A stretch of 64,000 bases of DNA from Chaenocephalus aceratus (taxonomy: Eukaryota > Chordata > Actinopteri > Perciformes > Channichthyidae), in contig JAMFTG010000204.1 of assembly GCA_023974075.1 (NCBI GenBank), forward strand, positions 72,001 through 136,000, in the 5' to 3' direction. The notes beneath the pieces are model-generated. The model worked only from the letters and a program-made list of their open reading frames with translations. It ran no database searches and was not told the origin of the DNA. Shown here in pieces: positions 11,623 through 21,314 of this stretch. Made by a program: the position numbers and the translations under genes. The number at the start of each line of letters is the position of its first letter. The first letter of the stretch is position 1.

Positions 11623-11829
11623 GACCAACATTGTATTGGAAATGGGATCTTACTAAGAGATAACAGTCCAATATTTAAATGAAACTACATTTTTTGGGTA
11701 TCCTTTTGTTGAAAGGTCTGTTTACAGTTTATCGAAACATCAGACTAAAAAAGCTTTTTGCAAATAACAGAATATTTCGATTAAGGTACAAATATAATTT
11801 GTATATCTGACTGAAAGAGTCAGTGCCTC

Positions 11830-13005
11830 ACCAGCCATGAACCTCACCGCACGTCACTGCATGACACGTCACCACTGCTAACTTAAAGGCGGCTAATGTC
11901 GGGCTATAAAGGAACCACAGCACGGTCACATGACCTCACGTCACCACAGCTAAGCTAAAGGTGGCTAATGTCGGGCTATAAAGGAACCACAGCACGGTCA
12001 CATGACTTCACGTCACCACAACTAAGCTAAAGGTGGCTAATGTTGGGCTATAAAGCAACCACAGCACGGTCACATGACTTCACGTCACCACAACTAAGCT
12101 AAAGGTGGCTAATGTTGGGCTATAAAGGAACTACTGCACGGTCACATGACTTCACGTCACCACCGCTAAGCTAAAGGTGGCTAATGTTGGGCTATAAAGG
12201 AACTACAGCACAGTCACATGACTTCACGTCACCACCGCTAAGCTAAAGGTGGCTAATGTTGGGCTATAAAGGAACTACAGCACGGTCACATGACTTCACC
12301 TCACCACCGCTAAGCTAAAGGAGGCTAATGTTGGGCTATAAAGGAACTACAGCACGGTCACATGACTTCACGTCACCACCGCTAAGCTAAAGGAGGCTAA
12401 TGTTGGGCTGTAAAGGAACTACAGCACAGTCACATGACTTCACGTCATCACCGCTAAGCTAAAGGCGGCTAATGTTGGGCTATAAAATAACTACAGCACG
12501 GTCACATGACTTCACGTCACCACCGCTAAGTTAAAGGAGGCTAATATTGGGCTATAAAGGAACTTCAGCACGGTCACATGACTTCACGTCACCACCGCTA
12601 AGCTAAAGGAGGCTAATGTTGGGCTATAAAGGAACTACAGCACGGTCACATGACTTCACGTCACCACCGCTAAGTTAAAGGAGGCTAATGTTGGGCTATA
12701 AAGGAACTACAGCACGGTCACATGACTTCACGTCACCAGCGCTAAGCTAAAGGAGGCTATGTTGGGCTATAAAGGAACTACAGCACGGTCACATGACTTC
12801 ACGTCACCACCGCTAAGCTAAAGGAGGCTAATGTTGGGCTATAAAGGAACTACAGCACGGTCACATGACTTCACGTCACCAATGCTAAGCTAAAGGAGGC
12901 TAATGTTGGGCTATAAAGGAACTACAGCACGGTCACATGACTTCACGTCACCACCGCTAAGCTAAAGGCGGCTAATGTTGGGCTATAAAGGAACTTCAGC
13001 ACAGT
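11830..13005. repeat. 72-bp minisatellite, ~16 copies
   Basis: The unit is about 72 bp and contains gctaagctaaagg, gggctataaagg, cacggtcacatgac and ttcacgtcacc in fixed order. Identity between units is high, with point changes such as ggtggc/ggaggc and rare indels. The left end is degenerate (accgcacgtcactgcatg). The units hold no open frame of note. Each unit contains a TATA-like GCTATAAA and a GTCACATGAC E-box. Confidence 0.95.
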
Positions 13006-13073
13006 GTGATCCCTCCATCAACGGTTTCATTAATCTCCCGCCAAATGGCGGAGAAACCACAAGTCATTATTGG

Positions 13074-13260
13074 GCTAACGGTTAGCTACACTGTGTTGAA
13101 TTTAACCCTCAGGCTAACGGTTTGCTCCACTGTGTTGAATTTAAACCTCAGGCTAATGGTTAGCTACACTGTGTTGAATTTAAACCTCAGGCTAACGGTT
13201 AGCTGCACTGTGTTGAATTTAAACCTCAGGCTAACGGTTAGCTACACTGTTTTAAACTCT
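13074..13260. repeat. 39-bp minisatellite, ~5 copies
   Basis: The unit gctaacggttagctacac plus ttgaatttaaacctcag is 39 bp, a multiple of three, so an 88-codon frame runs through it. This is a repeat translation and not a gene. It lies just downstream of the 72-bp array with no shared unit. Confidence 0.9.
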
Positions 13261-13261
13261 G

Positions 13262-14099
13262 ACAGCAGCTGAAATTGTTTAAAATGTATCACAATCTTCT
13301 ATTTTCTGTCATGTAAATACTTTATTTTGTATATTTTGTTATCATTACTACTCTTTGACTAGGAGGTGCGAGCAAAGCATTTCACTGCTCAATGGAAAGA
13401 TGTGAAGTATATAATAAACTTTGTTTTTCCTGCAGTATGAATGTTCTGTTATTTGGAAATGTCTCTCTTTGAATACCCACAAATGTTCAATAATAAATCA
13501 GAGGGAGAACTTCCTGTGACTTTAAGGATAGGGACGTCCTCTGACGTTAAAAGCTTAAAACACGCAGTCTCGGCTCAGTTAGGATGGCCTCTCAGGCTTC
13601 AACTGTGTCTGCAGATATATCACAAACCTTTGTGTCTGAACCAGAGACGGGTAAGCTTGAGATACTTAGCACGAATTATGCATTTCTCATGTGTTGACAG
13701 CAGAGAGACTGAATGCTGTTGGTGTTGATGCTTTTGTTGCGACTCGATTACTTTTATTATCATTGTCAAGGCAAAGTCACTTTATTGAATATGGTTTGAT
13801 CTGCAGGTTATCTGGTAGAATAATGGTGTTGTGCAAAACATGTGTGAGATATGTCCAAGGTAATGTCCTTCAATGTCCACAGAACCTCGCTTTACTCTGA
13901 TATTTCAAAGAGAAAAGCTGAACATCTGGAGATTTAAAAGGCTGACAAACAAATGTTCTGCATCAAAAATGTATTTATTGTTATTGCAGCTTTACTATGT
14001 GATGCATGTTAACATTTAAACTTGTTTTAGCAGACCAAATGTGACTTTAGTAGTATTCCTGTTGTTCCTGTGCACAGTATTCTGAACCAAAGTGGAATC
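13262..14099. other. 5' flank of OR at 14100
   Basis: This 838-bp stretch holds frames of up to 95 codons without a recognisable domain. It is the promoter-side flank of the following receptor. It does not share the TGACGTCA-containing arm seen upstream of the ORs further right. No repeat seen. Confidence 0.4.
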
Positions 14100-15038
14100 A
14101 TGGTGAACTCTACTCATATTTCATATTTTATACTTGGTGCTTACTTTGAAACAGGGGTTTTTAAATACTTGTTCTTCATGATTGTCATGTGTTTGTATGT
14201 GTGTATTTTAGGTGCCAACGTGTTGCTGATTGTGGTTATCTGTGTGAACAGGAGCTTACATGAACCTATGTACCTCTTCCTGTGCAGCCTGTTTGTAAAT
14301 GAACTGTATGGTAGTACAGGGTTGTTTCCATTCCTTCTGGTTCAGATCCTCTCTGACATCCACACTGTCTCTGCTCCGCTCTGCTTCCTGCAGGTTTTCT
14401 CTGTGTACTCTTATGCAAGTGTGGAATTTACTAACTTAGCCGTCATGTCTTATGACAGATATCTTGCTATCTGTTATCCTCTGCAATATAACTCACGTAT
14501 GACGTATAATATGGTTGTTGTGCTTATTGCCGCCATATGGTTTCCTCCTTTTTTTGCTGTCTTTGTCACGATATCACTGAGTGTGTCTTTAACGCTGTGT
14601 GGGAACATCATTAACAAAGTGTACTGTGATAACTACTCCATTGTTAAGCTGGCCTGCTCTGACACTACGGTCAATAATGTGTATGAACTTATTGCCACTT
14701 TTCTCACTGTCTGTGGTCCCCTATCTGTATTTGTCTTCACGTACATGAGGATCCTCAGAGTGTGTTTCTCTGGCTGTAAGCAGAGCAGACAGAAAGCTGT
14801 CAGCACCTGCACCCCTCACCTCGCTTCCCTCATCAACTTCTCCTTTGGAGTTTTCTTTGAGATATTGCAGAGCAGGTTTAATATGAGCGGTGTACCCAAC
14901 ACGTTGAGAATATTTCTATCCTTATATTTCCTCACTTGTCAGCCTCTCTTCAGCCCTATGATGTACGGCCTCAACATGTCCAAGATATACATCCTGTGTA
15001 AAAATCTGCTGCTAGCTTGGGTTGGGAATAACCTCTAA
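14100..15038 (+). CDS. olfactory receptor, intact, 312 aa
   Basis: A seven-transmembrane odorant receptor of the teleost OR family (the type often labelled olfactory receptor 11A1-like). It acts at the surface of olfactory sensory cilia and signals through G-olf. The start at 14100 (MVNSTHISYF) is chosen because it matches the start of every paralogue here; a GTG-initiated extension to 14070 is not credible. Asn3 is in an N-S-T glycosylation site. Family marks: GANVLL in TM1, LHEPMYLFLCSL before TM2, MSYDRYLAICYPL at the TM3 end, ECL2 cysteines, SRQKAVSTCTPHL into TM6, and PMMYGLNMSKI in TM7. The frame is single-exon and uninterrupted. A hAT element sits immediately at the stop codon, so the native 3' flank is displaced by 1.2 kb. 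Confidence 0.93.
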   Translation: MVNSTHISYFILGAYFETGVFKYLFFMIVMCLYVCILGANVLLIVVICVNRSLHEPMYLFLCSLFVNELYGSTGLFPFLLVQILSDIHTVSAPLCFLQVFSVYSYASVEFTNLAVMSYDRYLAICYPLQYNSRMTYNMVVVLIAAIWFPPFFAVFVTISLSVSLTLCGNIINKVYCDNYSIVKLACSDTTVNNVYELIATFLTVCGPLSVFVFTYMRILRVCFSGCKQSRQKAVSTCTPHLASLINFSFGVFFEILQSRFNMSGVPNTLRIFLSLYFLTCQPLFSPMMYGLNMSKIYILCKNLLLAWVGNNL

Positions 15039-15456
15039 CACGGCGGTTCCCAACCTTTTTCAGTCAGGCCCCCCTTGTATAATTGGAAATATTTTCGAGC
15101 CCCCCCTAATCTGATTCCCACCGAGATTGGTAGAATTCATTGTATATAGTTGTACAAACATAACATTTTCTCTGCTAATAATAACAAGGCAAAAAGATCC
15201 AACTATAATTGTGTATATTTTATTATGGATTGAACATGAACAAAAGTGCTTGCATTGGCAGTACTGTGCCACTGTGAAATAATGAGGCCTAATTGAAACA
15301 ATTACAAATACTGCTTATCGATCCGGTTCTTTAACCGTATTTTTATAGGTTATTTTTTCGGGGAAAAACTAAACAAATTAGAAACAGAATTCACATTGAT
15401 TCATTTTATCTATAGTGTGGATTATGGGCTGCTAGCACACTTAAAATACCTGCAGT

Positions 15457-15743
15457 GGTGGTAGTAAGTAGATTTATTCAAGTACTGTACTTATATTGAG
15501 GTACTTAAGTATTTCCACTATTGCTTCTTTGTAATTCTGCTCCTCTACAGTTCAGAGGTACATGGTGTACTTCTACTCCACTACATGTATTTAATACCTT
15601 TAGTTACTTTACAGATGTGGATGAATGATGTGAAATCTAATCAAGTGTTGAATCAGACTTTAGTTCCACCTGGAGTAAATCCACCAGCTACCCTGCAGCA
15701 TCCTACTTTTACTTAAGTACTTGATCGGAGTACTTCTCCCACC
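15457..15743. mobile_element. MITE nested in the hAT element
   Basis: The left end ggtggtagtaagta, with ttcaagtactgtactta further in, and the right end read on the minus strand as ggtgggagaagtac form imperfect inverted ends. Internal tacttaagta motifs are typical of an abundant fish MITE family. There is no coding capacity. Because it lies inside 15041-16279, it is either an insertion into the hAT or part of its composite body. Confidence 0.6.
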
Positions 15744-16084
15744 TTACACGTAACTAGAGCAACAGAACTCCGAGTTAAGGAACTTGAAAACGGTGCATTT
15801 CTCCGTATGAATATGATGCCTTTTGGCCAGCTGATGACAGATTGCTCGTGTTTCCACCAACATACTTATGGCAAATGAGCATTGCCCACATCTAGCTCTG
15901 TAGAGCGTAGAGTAGATTGTCACTTTTGAATGCTCTGTTCTCCACCGGCAGATCTCTGTGTGCACACACGGTGCTGCCGCAGTGCACCGAGAGCTCCCCA
16001 CGACCACGTTAGATGTCATACTTTGTTGATTTGGGCATTATAGCTGAAAGGCTCGTCCACTTTTCCTTTAACTATTGGTCAGGA

Positions 16085-16155
16085 CTCCCTGGAAGAAGAG
16101 ATCTTGTATCTCAATGGGACATTCCTGGATAAATAAAGGATAAATAAAAATAAAA
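16085..16155 (+). repeat. retroposon 3' tail
   Basis: The phrase atctcaatgggacattcctgg followed by degenerate ataaataaa repeats is a common fish LINE or SINE 3' end. A related tail in the opposite orientation lies at 35955-36020. The body upstream is not recognisable, so it is a short 5'-truncated insertion. Confidence 0.55.
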
Positions 16156-16287
16156 TAAAATTGGTTGTGTTAAAAATGTGTCAATTTGATTGATTTTACG
16201 AGCAAACAATGTTTGTTTACTACTTCTTCCCAAGCTTCATGCGCCCCCTGCAATAGCGCTGCGCCGTTGGGAACCACTGCTCTAACA

Positions 16288-16852
16288 GATGAGTTCAGTT
16301 TGAGTCAGAAGAGGAGTTATAAATGTTGTCTCTAAACGTCTTCTATCATTTGTTTTCTTTAATAATGTTTAAATCTTCTATATGAAGCAAAGCTACATTA
16401 CCCCTAAGCACTCTCATGAGAATTTATCGGAGGAAATGTTCATATCAAATTGTCCATTGAGCATGACGTTATTCAATAAATAAAGTCATAAAGTTTAGTT
16501 TTCTAAACTCTGAGTAATTTTGAGATTGCGTTGCTTCGGTTGAGTGTTTTCACTTTCTCAGATTGTATGTGTGCTTTATAAATGTTACATAACTTTATCA
16601 GATGATTACTTATGTATAAGACTACACATGTACGACCAGTCTTACAATCTGTACAACATACGAGAAGTGTATCCTTAGAGTCGACTCTTTAACAGGATAA
16701 AAGTAATACATGTGTGTCTGTTGTCCTCCAAGACCAGTCCTATAGTTAATAATATGGACAAACAATATAAGGAGATATAAACATATGGAGTGTTTTGAAC
16801 AGTTGAAACCAGGGGACAGCATCTTTTCAGACCAAGACCTAAAGGACGTAAC
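16288..16852. other. OR 3' flank, then unique sequence
   Basis: The first 60 bp continue the 3' flank of the OR at 14100, as seen by comparison with 38341-38400. AATAAA motifs occur near 16475-16485. No gene is seen in the remainder. Confidence 0.5.
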
Positions 16853-17218
16853 TGTCACAATGCACATGTTATGTCACGTTTGTAGTTTTGTCTGTGTTGG
16901 TGTGTTTCCTGTCTTATTGTGTTAAGTGTTCACCCCCGTTTCCTGCCTGTCTGCTTTCTGTCTGTTTCCCTCCCTGATTACCCGATTGTGTTCACCTGTT
17001 GTCCTTGTGTTTCTCCTCCCCTGCCCGGCTGTTTCTCGTTGTCATGATTACCCCTCCCTGTATTTAGTCTTGTCTCTGTCTGTGTTCAGTGTTGGGTCAT
17101 TGTTTGTTGGTGACGGAGTTCACCGGTGAGTGTTCCGTATCTCTGCATATCTTTATAATAAAGGGTTTCTCTTAAGTTATCTGCATTTGGGTCCTGCTTC
17201 CTTCACTCGACCGTGACA
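16853..17218 (+). repeat. left LTR, 366 bp
   Basis: It begins TGTCACAATG and ends CCGTGACA. A TATA-like tatttag lies near 17060 and an AATAAA signal at 17157-17162, giving a plausible promoter and polyadenylation layout. It is flanked on the left by GTAAC. Confidence 0.93.
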
Positions 17219-17220
17219 GA

Positions 17221-20200
17221 ATGACCCAACCACAAATGGACCCAGCAGATGACCCTTTTGAGGTGGAGCTGCAACAGCTTTCTATTCCTTTGGAGTGTTG
17301 CCGCGATTGGTGGAGGGAGGCGTCCAGTGTTCGGCTGAGGGAGGCCGCCCTGGTTGAGGCGCACCGGTTGGCGATGGAGAAGCCCGACTTGGTGGAATTC
17401 TTGCCTGACTGGTTGTTGGACTTCCTCTGGAGGTGTGAGTTCCAGCCTGCGGACTACAGACGTCTCGGAGTGTTCCGTCTGGAGTCAACCTCTGCTTCTT
17501 CCCCAGTTCCTGCTCCTGTTCATGAGTCTTATGCTGGAACTCGTCAGGCTTATGGAGGCCCACGGAGCATTCAGGCGGCTGCTAAGAGGAGTCGTCGCAA
17601 GGCCAGACAAGGAGCCCGGGCCCCAGCAGCCATGGTCCCAGTACAGGCGCCAGCAGCCATGGTTCCAGCCTCAGTCCTGGCCCCAGCAGCCACGGTTCCG
17701 GCCCCAGCAGCCACGGTTTCGGCCCCAGCAGCCATGGTTCCTGCCCCAGTGCAGGCTCCCGCAGCCATGTTTCCGGCTCCAGGGCCGGCCCCAGCGGCTA
17801 TGGTCCAGGCTCCGGGAGCGCCCAATACGGCCGTGTTTCCGGCGTCGGAGCTGGAGCTTATAGACAGGATTCTGGCTTCAGCAGCCATGTTTCTGGCTGC
17901 TATTCCGGTCCCTGCAGTCAGGGTTTCGGCCCCGGTTCTGGGCCCAGCAGCCATGGTCCCGACCCCAGCTGCCTTGGTTCCAGACCCGGATCTGGTCCCG
18001 GCTGCCACGGTCCCATCTCGGGTTCCCTCCTCTGGTTCCCCTTCGAGTCCCCTCTCTAGTTCCCCTCTCGAGTTCCCTTCTCTAGTTACTCCTCTAGTCC
18101 CTCCTCTAGTTCCCTCTTTAGTCCCTGTTCGAGTCCCCTCTCTGTTTCCATCTCAAGTTCCCTCTCCAGTTCCCTCTCGAGTTCCCTCCTTTAGGCCCTC
18201 CTCGAGTCCCCTCTCTAGTTCCCCTCTCGAGTTCCCTTCTTTAGTTACTCCTCTAGTCCCTCCTCTAGTTTCTCCTCTAGTCCCCTCTGTAGTCCCTTCT
18301 CGAGTCCCCTCTCTGTTTCCATCTCAAGTTCCCTCTCCAGTTCCCCCTCGAGTCCCCTCTCCAGTTCCCTCCTTTAGTCCCTCCTTTAGTCCCTCCTTTA
18401 GTCCCTCCTTTAGTCCCTCCTTTAGGCCCTCCTTTAGTCCCTCCTCTAGTCCCTCCTCGAGTCCCCTCTCTAGTTCCCCTCTCGAGTTCCCTTCGTTAGT
18501 TACTCCTCTAGTCCCCTCTTTAGTCTCTGTTCGAGTCCCCTCTCTGTTCCCATCTCAAGTTCCCTCTCCAGTTCCCCCTCGAGTCCCCTCTGTAGTCCCT
18601 TCTCAACTTCCCTCTCTGTTTCCATCCCAAGTTCCCTCTCCAGTTCCCCCTCGAGTCCCCTCTCGAGTTCCCTCTCGAGTTCCCTCCTCTGGTCCCTCCT
18701 CTGGTCCCTCCTCGAGTCCCCTCTTTAGTTCCCCTCTCAAATCCCCTCTCGTGTTCCCTTCTCTAGTCCCCTCTGGAGTCCCCTCTCCAGTCTCCTCTCG
18801 AGTCCCCTCTCGGGTCTCCGCTCGAGTTCCCTCTCCATTCCCTGTTCGGGCCCCTGCGCAGGTGTCGTTGGAGGTCCCGCCGTCTACTCCCCTGCCGGGG
18901 GTCCTGCCAACCCTGTGTCCTGTGTCGTTGGAGGTCCCGCCGTCTACTCCCCTGCCGGGGGCCCTGCCAACCCGGTGTCCTGTGCCGTTGGAGGTCCCGC
19001 CGTCTACTCCCCAGCCGCGGGTCCTGCCAACCCGGTGTCCTGTGTCGTTGGAGGTCCCGCCGAATACTCTTCTGCCGGGGGTCCTGCCAACCCTTTCTCC
19101 TGTCCCGTTGGAGGTCCCGCCGTCTACTCCCCTGCCGGGGGTCCTGCCAGCTCTGTGTCCTGTGCCGTTGGAGGTCCCGCCGTCTACTCCCCTGCCGGGG
19201 GTCCTGCCAACCCTGTGTCCTGTCCCGTTGGAGGTCCCGCCGTCTACTCCCCTGCCGGGGGTCCTGCCAGCTCTGTGTCCAGTGCCGTTGGAGGTCCCGC
19301 CGTCTACTCCCCTGCCGGGGGTCCTGCCAACCCTGTGTCCTGTCCCGTTGGAGGTCCCGCCGTCTACTCCCCTGCCGGGGGTCCTGCCAGCTCTGTGTCC
19401 TGTGCCGTGGGAGGTCCCGCCGTCTACTCCCCTGCCGGGGGTCCTGCCAGCTCTGTGTCCTGTCCCGTTGGAGGTCCCGCCGTCTACGCCCCTGCCGGGG
19501 GTCCTGCCAGCTCTGTGTCCTGTGCCGTTGGAGGTCCCGCCGTCTACTCCCCTGCCGGGGGTCCTGCCAACCCTGTGTCCTGTGTCGTTGGAGGTCCCGC
19601 CGTCTACTCCCCTGCCGGGGGCCCTGCCAACCCGGTGTCCTGTGCCGTTGGAGGTCCCGCCGTCTACTCCCCAGCCGCGGGTCCTGCCAACCCGGTGTCC
19701 TGTGTCGTTGGAGGTCCCGCCGAATACTCTTCTGCCGGGGGTCCTGCCAATCCTTTCTCCTGTGCCGTTGGAGGTCCCGCCGTCTACTCCCCTGCCGGGG
19801 GTCCTGCCAACCCTGTGTCCTGTCCCGTTGGAGGTCCCGCCGTCTACTCCCCTGCCGGGGGTCCTGCCAGCTCTGTGTCCTGTGCCGTGGGAGGTCCCGC
19901 CGTCTACTCCCCTGCCGGGGGTCCTGCCAACCCTGTGTCCTGTGCCGTTGGAGGTCCCGCAGAATACTCCCCTGCCGGGGGTCCTGCCAGCTCTGTGTCC
20001 TGTGCCGTGGGAGGTCCCGCCGTCTACTCCCCTGCCGGGGGTCCTGCCAACCCTGTGTCCTGTGCCGTTGGAGGTCCCGCAGAATACTCCCCTGCCGGGG
20101 GTCCTGCCAACCCTGTGTCCTGTGTCGTTGGAGGTCCCGCCGTCTACTCCCCTGCCGGGGGTCCTGCCGGCCCTTTATCCCGTGCCGTTGGAGGTTCTGC

Positions 20201-20910
20201 CGGGGGCCCTGCCGGCCCCATGTCCATCACCGGTCTCGCCGGGGTTCCTGCCAGCTCCTGGTCCTTTTCCGTGGGGGATCCTGCCGAAGCCGGTCCGACC
20301 GGCTCCGGTTTCTGTCCGGCCGACACCGGGTCCTGCCCGATCTCCGGAGCTGGCCCATCGGCGCTTTCCTGCCCGGCCTCCTGATCCTGTCTGGTCGACA
20401 CCGGCTCGAGCCCGGCCCCCAGAGAGCCGCGGTCTTCGCCCTCGAGCCCGGCCCCCTGGGAGCCGCGGTCTTCGCCCTCGAGCCCGGCCCCCTGAGAGCC
20501 GCGGTCTTCGCCCTCGTGCCCGACCCCCTGAGAGCTGCGGTCTTCTCCCTCGGGCCCGACCCCCTGACTCTTCCTGCCGTTGCCTTCGCCCTCGGGCCCG
20601 GGTCCCTGACTCTTCCTGCCGCTGCCTTCGGTCCTCCATGGTCCCCACCTTGGACTCTGTTTTGGCCCCGGGTCGTCCGCCCGAGACCCCTTCCTGGTTC
20701 TCTGCCTTGTCCCCGGGCAGTCCGCCCGTGACCCCTTCCTGGTCCTCCGCTGTGTTCCTGGGCTGTCAGCCCAAGACCCGTCCTCCGGACCCCCTCCGCC
20801 CACCCTGCTTGGGGTTTTGGACTTTTTTTGTTTTTTTTTTAGGGACGTCTGGAATCCGTCCCTTGAGGGGGGGGTTCTGTCACAATGCACATGTTATGTC
20901 ACGTTTGTAG
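17221..20910 (+). CDS. retrotransposon-encoded proline-rich protein, 1229 aa
   Basis: This is the only long frame inside the LTR element. Two starts are possible: ATG 17221 (MTQPQ) or ATG 17236 (MDPADDP), the latter resembling gag starts of fish gypsy elements. Residues 1-100 are an acidic, Trp-rich, ordered-looking region (CCRDWW, DWLLDFLWRC) that may be a gag N-terminal remnant. About 115-270 is Ala/Pro/Val repeat (PAAMVPAP), 270-540 is Ser/Pro/Val repeat (SPLEFPSLV), about 545-985 is some 22 copies of a 20-residue repeat (LEVPPSTPLPGVLP), and the rest is Arg/Pro-rich (RPPESRGLRPRA). The stop lies 33 bp into the right LTR. There is no zinc knuckle or enzyme domain. A gene predictor would call it mucin-like; I read it as an element protein of unknown function. 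Confidence 0.6.
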   Translation: MTQPQMDPADDPFEVELQQLSIPLECCRDWWREASSVRLREAALVEAHRLAMEKPDLVEFLPDWLLDFLWRCEFQPADYRRLGVFRLESTSASSPVPAPVHESYAGTRQAYGGPRSIQAAAKRSRRKARQGARAPAAMVPVQAPAAMVPASVLAPAATVPAPAATVSAPAAMVPAPVQAPAAMFPAPGPAPAAMVQAPGAPNTAVFPASELELIDRILASAAMFLAAIPVPAVRVSAPVLGPAAMVPTPAALVPDPDLVPAATVPSRVPSSGSPSSPLSSSPLEFPSLVTPLVPPLVPSLVPVRVPSLFPSQVPSPVPSRVPSFRPSSSPLSSSPLEFPSLVTPLVPPLVSPLVPSVVPSRVPSLFPSQVPSPVPPRVPSPVPSFSPSFSPSFSPSFSPSFRPSFSPSSSPSSSPLSSSPLEFPSLVTPLVPSLVSVRVPSLFPSQVPSPVPPRVPSVVPSQLPSLFPSQVPSPVPPRVPSRVPSRVPSSGPSSGPSSSPLFSSPLKSPLVFPSLVPSGVPSPVSSRVPSRVSARVPSPFPVRAPAQVSLEVPPSTPLPGVLPTLCPVSLEVPPSTPLPGALPTRCPVPLEVPPSTPQPRVLPTRCPVSLEVPPNTLLPGVLPTLSPVPLEVPPSTPLPGVLPALCPVPLEVPPSTPLPGVLPTLCPVPLEVPPSTPLPGVLPALCPVPLEVPPSTPLPGVLPTLCPVPLEVPPSTPLPGVLPALCPVPWEVPPSTPLPGVLPALCPVPLEVPPSTPLPGVLPALCPVPLEVPPSTPLPGVLPTLCPVSLEVPPSTPLPGALPTRCPVPLEVPPSTPQPRVLPTRCPVSLEVPPNTLLPGVLPILSPVPLEVPPSTPLPGVLPTLCPVPLEVPPSTPLPGVLPALCPVPWEVPPSTPLPGVLPTLCPVPLEVPQNTPLPGVLPALCPVPWEVPPSTPLPGVLPTLCPVPLEVPQNTPLPGVLPTLCPVSLEVPPSTPLPGVLPALYPVPLEVLPGALPAPCPSPVSPGFLPAPGPFPWGILPKPVRPAPVSVRPTPGPARSPELAHRRFPARPPDPVWSTPARARPPESRGLRPRARPPGSRGLRPRARPPESRGLRPRARPPESCGLLPRARPPDSSCRCLRPRARVPDSSCRCLRSSMVPTLDSVLAPGRPPETPSWFSALSPGSPPVTPSWSSAVFLGCQPKTRPPDPLRPPCLGFWTFFVFFLGTSGIRPLRGGFCHNAHVMSRL
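18841..20220 (+). repeat. 60-bp coding minisatellite, ~22 copies
   Basis: The unit is exactly 60 bp (ttggaggtcccgccgtctac, then tcccctgccgggggtcctgcc plus spacer) and encodes 20 residues. Variation is concentrated in a few codons. Higher-order copying is visible: the variant block at 18901-19100 (ccagccgcgg, cgaatactct) recurs at 19561-19760, 660 bp (eleven units) later. Confidence 0.95.
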
Positions 20911-21243
20911 TTTTGTCTGTGTTGGTGTGTTTCCTGTCTTATTGTGTTAAGTGTTCACCCCCGTTTCCTGCCTGTCTGCTTTCTGTCTGTTTCCCTCCCT
21001 GATTACCCGATTGTGTTCACCTGTTGTCCTTGTGTTTCTCCTCCCCTGCCCGGCTGTTTCTCATTGTCATGATTACCCCTCCCTGTATTTAGTCTTGTCT
21101 CTGTCTGTGTTCAGTGTTGGGTCATTGTTTGTTGGTGACGGAGTTCACCGGTGAGTGTTCCGTATCTCTGCATATCTTTATAATAAAGGGTTTCTCTTAA
21201 GTTATCTGCATTTGGGTCCTGCTTCCTTCACTCGACCGTGACA
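20878..21243 (+). repeat. right LTR, 366 bp
   Basis: Identical to the left LTR except at 21063. AATAAA is at 21182-21187. It is followed by GTAAC, the second copy of the target duplication. Confidence 0.93.
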
Positions 21244-21314
21244 GTAACGTAAATGTGTTATATGCATATTGTCCTCATGAATTACATACATTTCATCCAC
21301 CCCTATTTACCAGG

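Larger units (their letters stand above)
15041..16279. mobile_element. hAT DNA transposon, non-autonomous, 1239 bp
   Basis: The ends cggcggttcccaac and, on the other strand, cagtggttcccaac form terminal inverted repeats. Both sides are flanked by the 8-bp duplication CTCTAACA (15033-15040 and 16280-16287), diagnostic of hAT. Sequence after the right duplication (agatgagttcagtttgag) matches the receptor 3' flank at 38341 onward, so the paralogue shows the empty site. There is no transposase frame; it carries a nested MITE at 15457-15743 and a retroposon-like tail at 16085-16155. Confidence 0.93.
16853..21243 (+). mobile_element. young non-autonomous LTR retrotransposon
   Basis: Two direct LTRs of 366 bp (16853-17218, 20878-21243) begin TGTCAC and end GTGACA and differ at one base (G17038, A21063). 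GTAAC lies before the left LTR and after the right LTR, a 5-bp target duplication typical of gypsy and retrovirus-like integration. A purine tract (gaggggggggg) sits just before the right LTR. The 3.66-kb interior holds one long proline-rich frame and no protease, reverse transcriptase, RNase H or integrase motif, so it would depend on enzymes supplied in trans. Confidence 0.93.

Noticed and set aside
17282..17563. Minus-strand frames at 17282-17563, 17571-18008 and 20144-20890 in the LTR element
   Set aside because: They are antisense to the main element frame and arise from its GC-rich repeats.
18915..20384. 489-codon second-frame protein (VGGPAVYSPAGG type)
   Set aside because: A shadow of the 60-bp coding array. 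It has no N-terminal or C-terminal domain outside the repeat.
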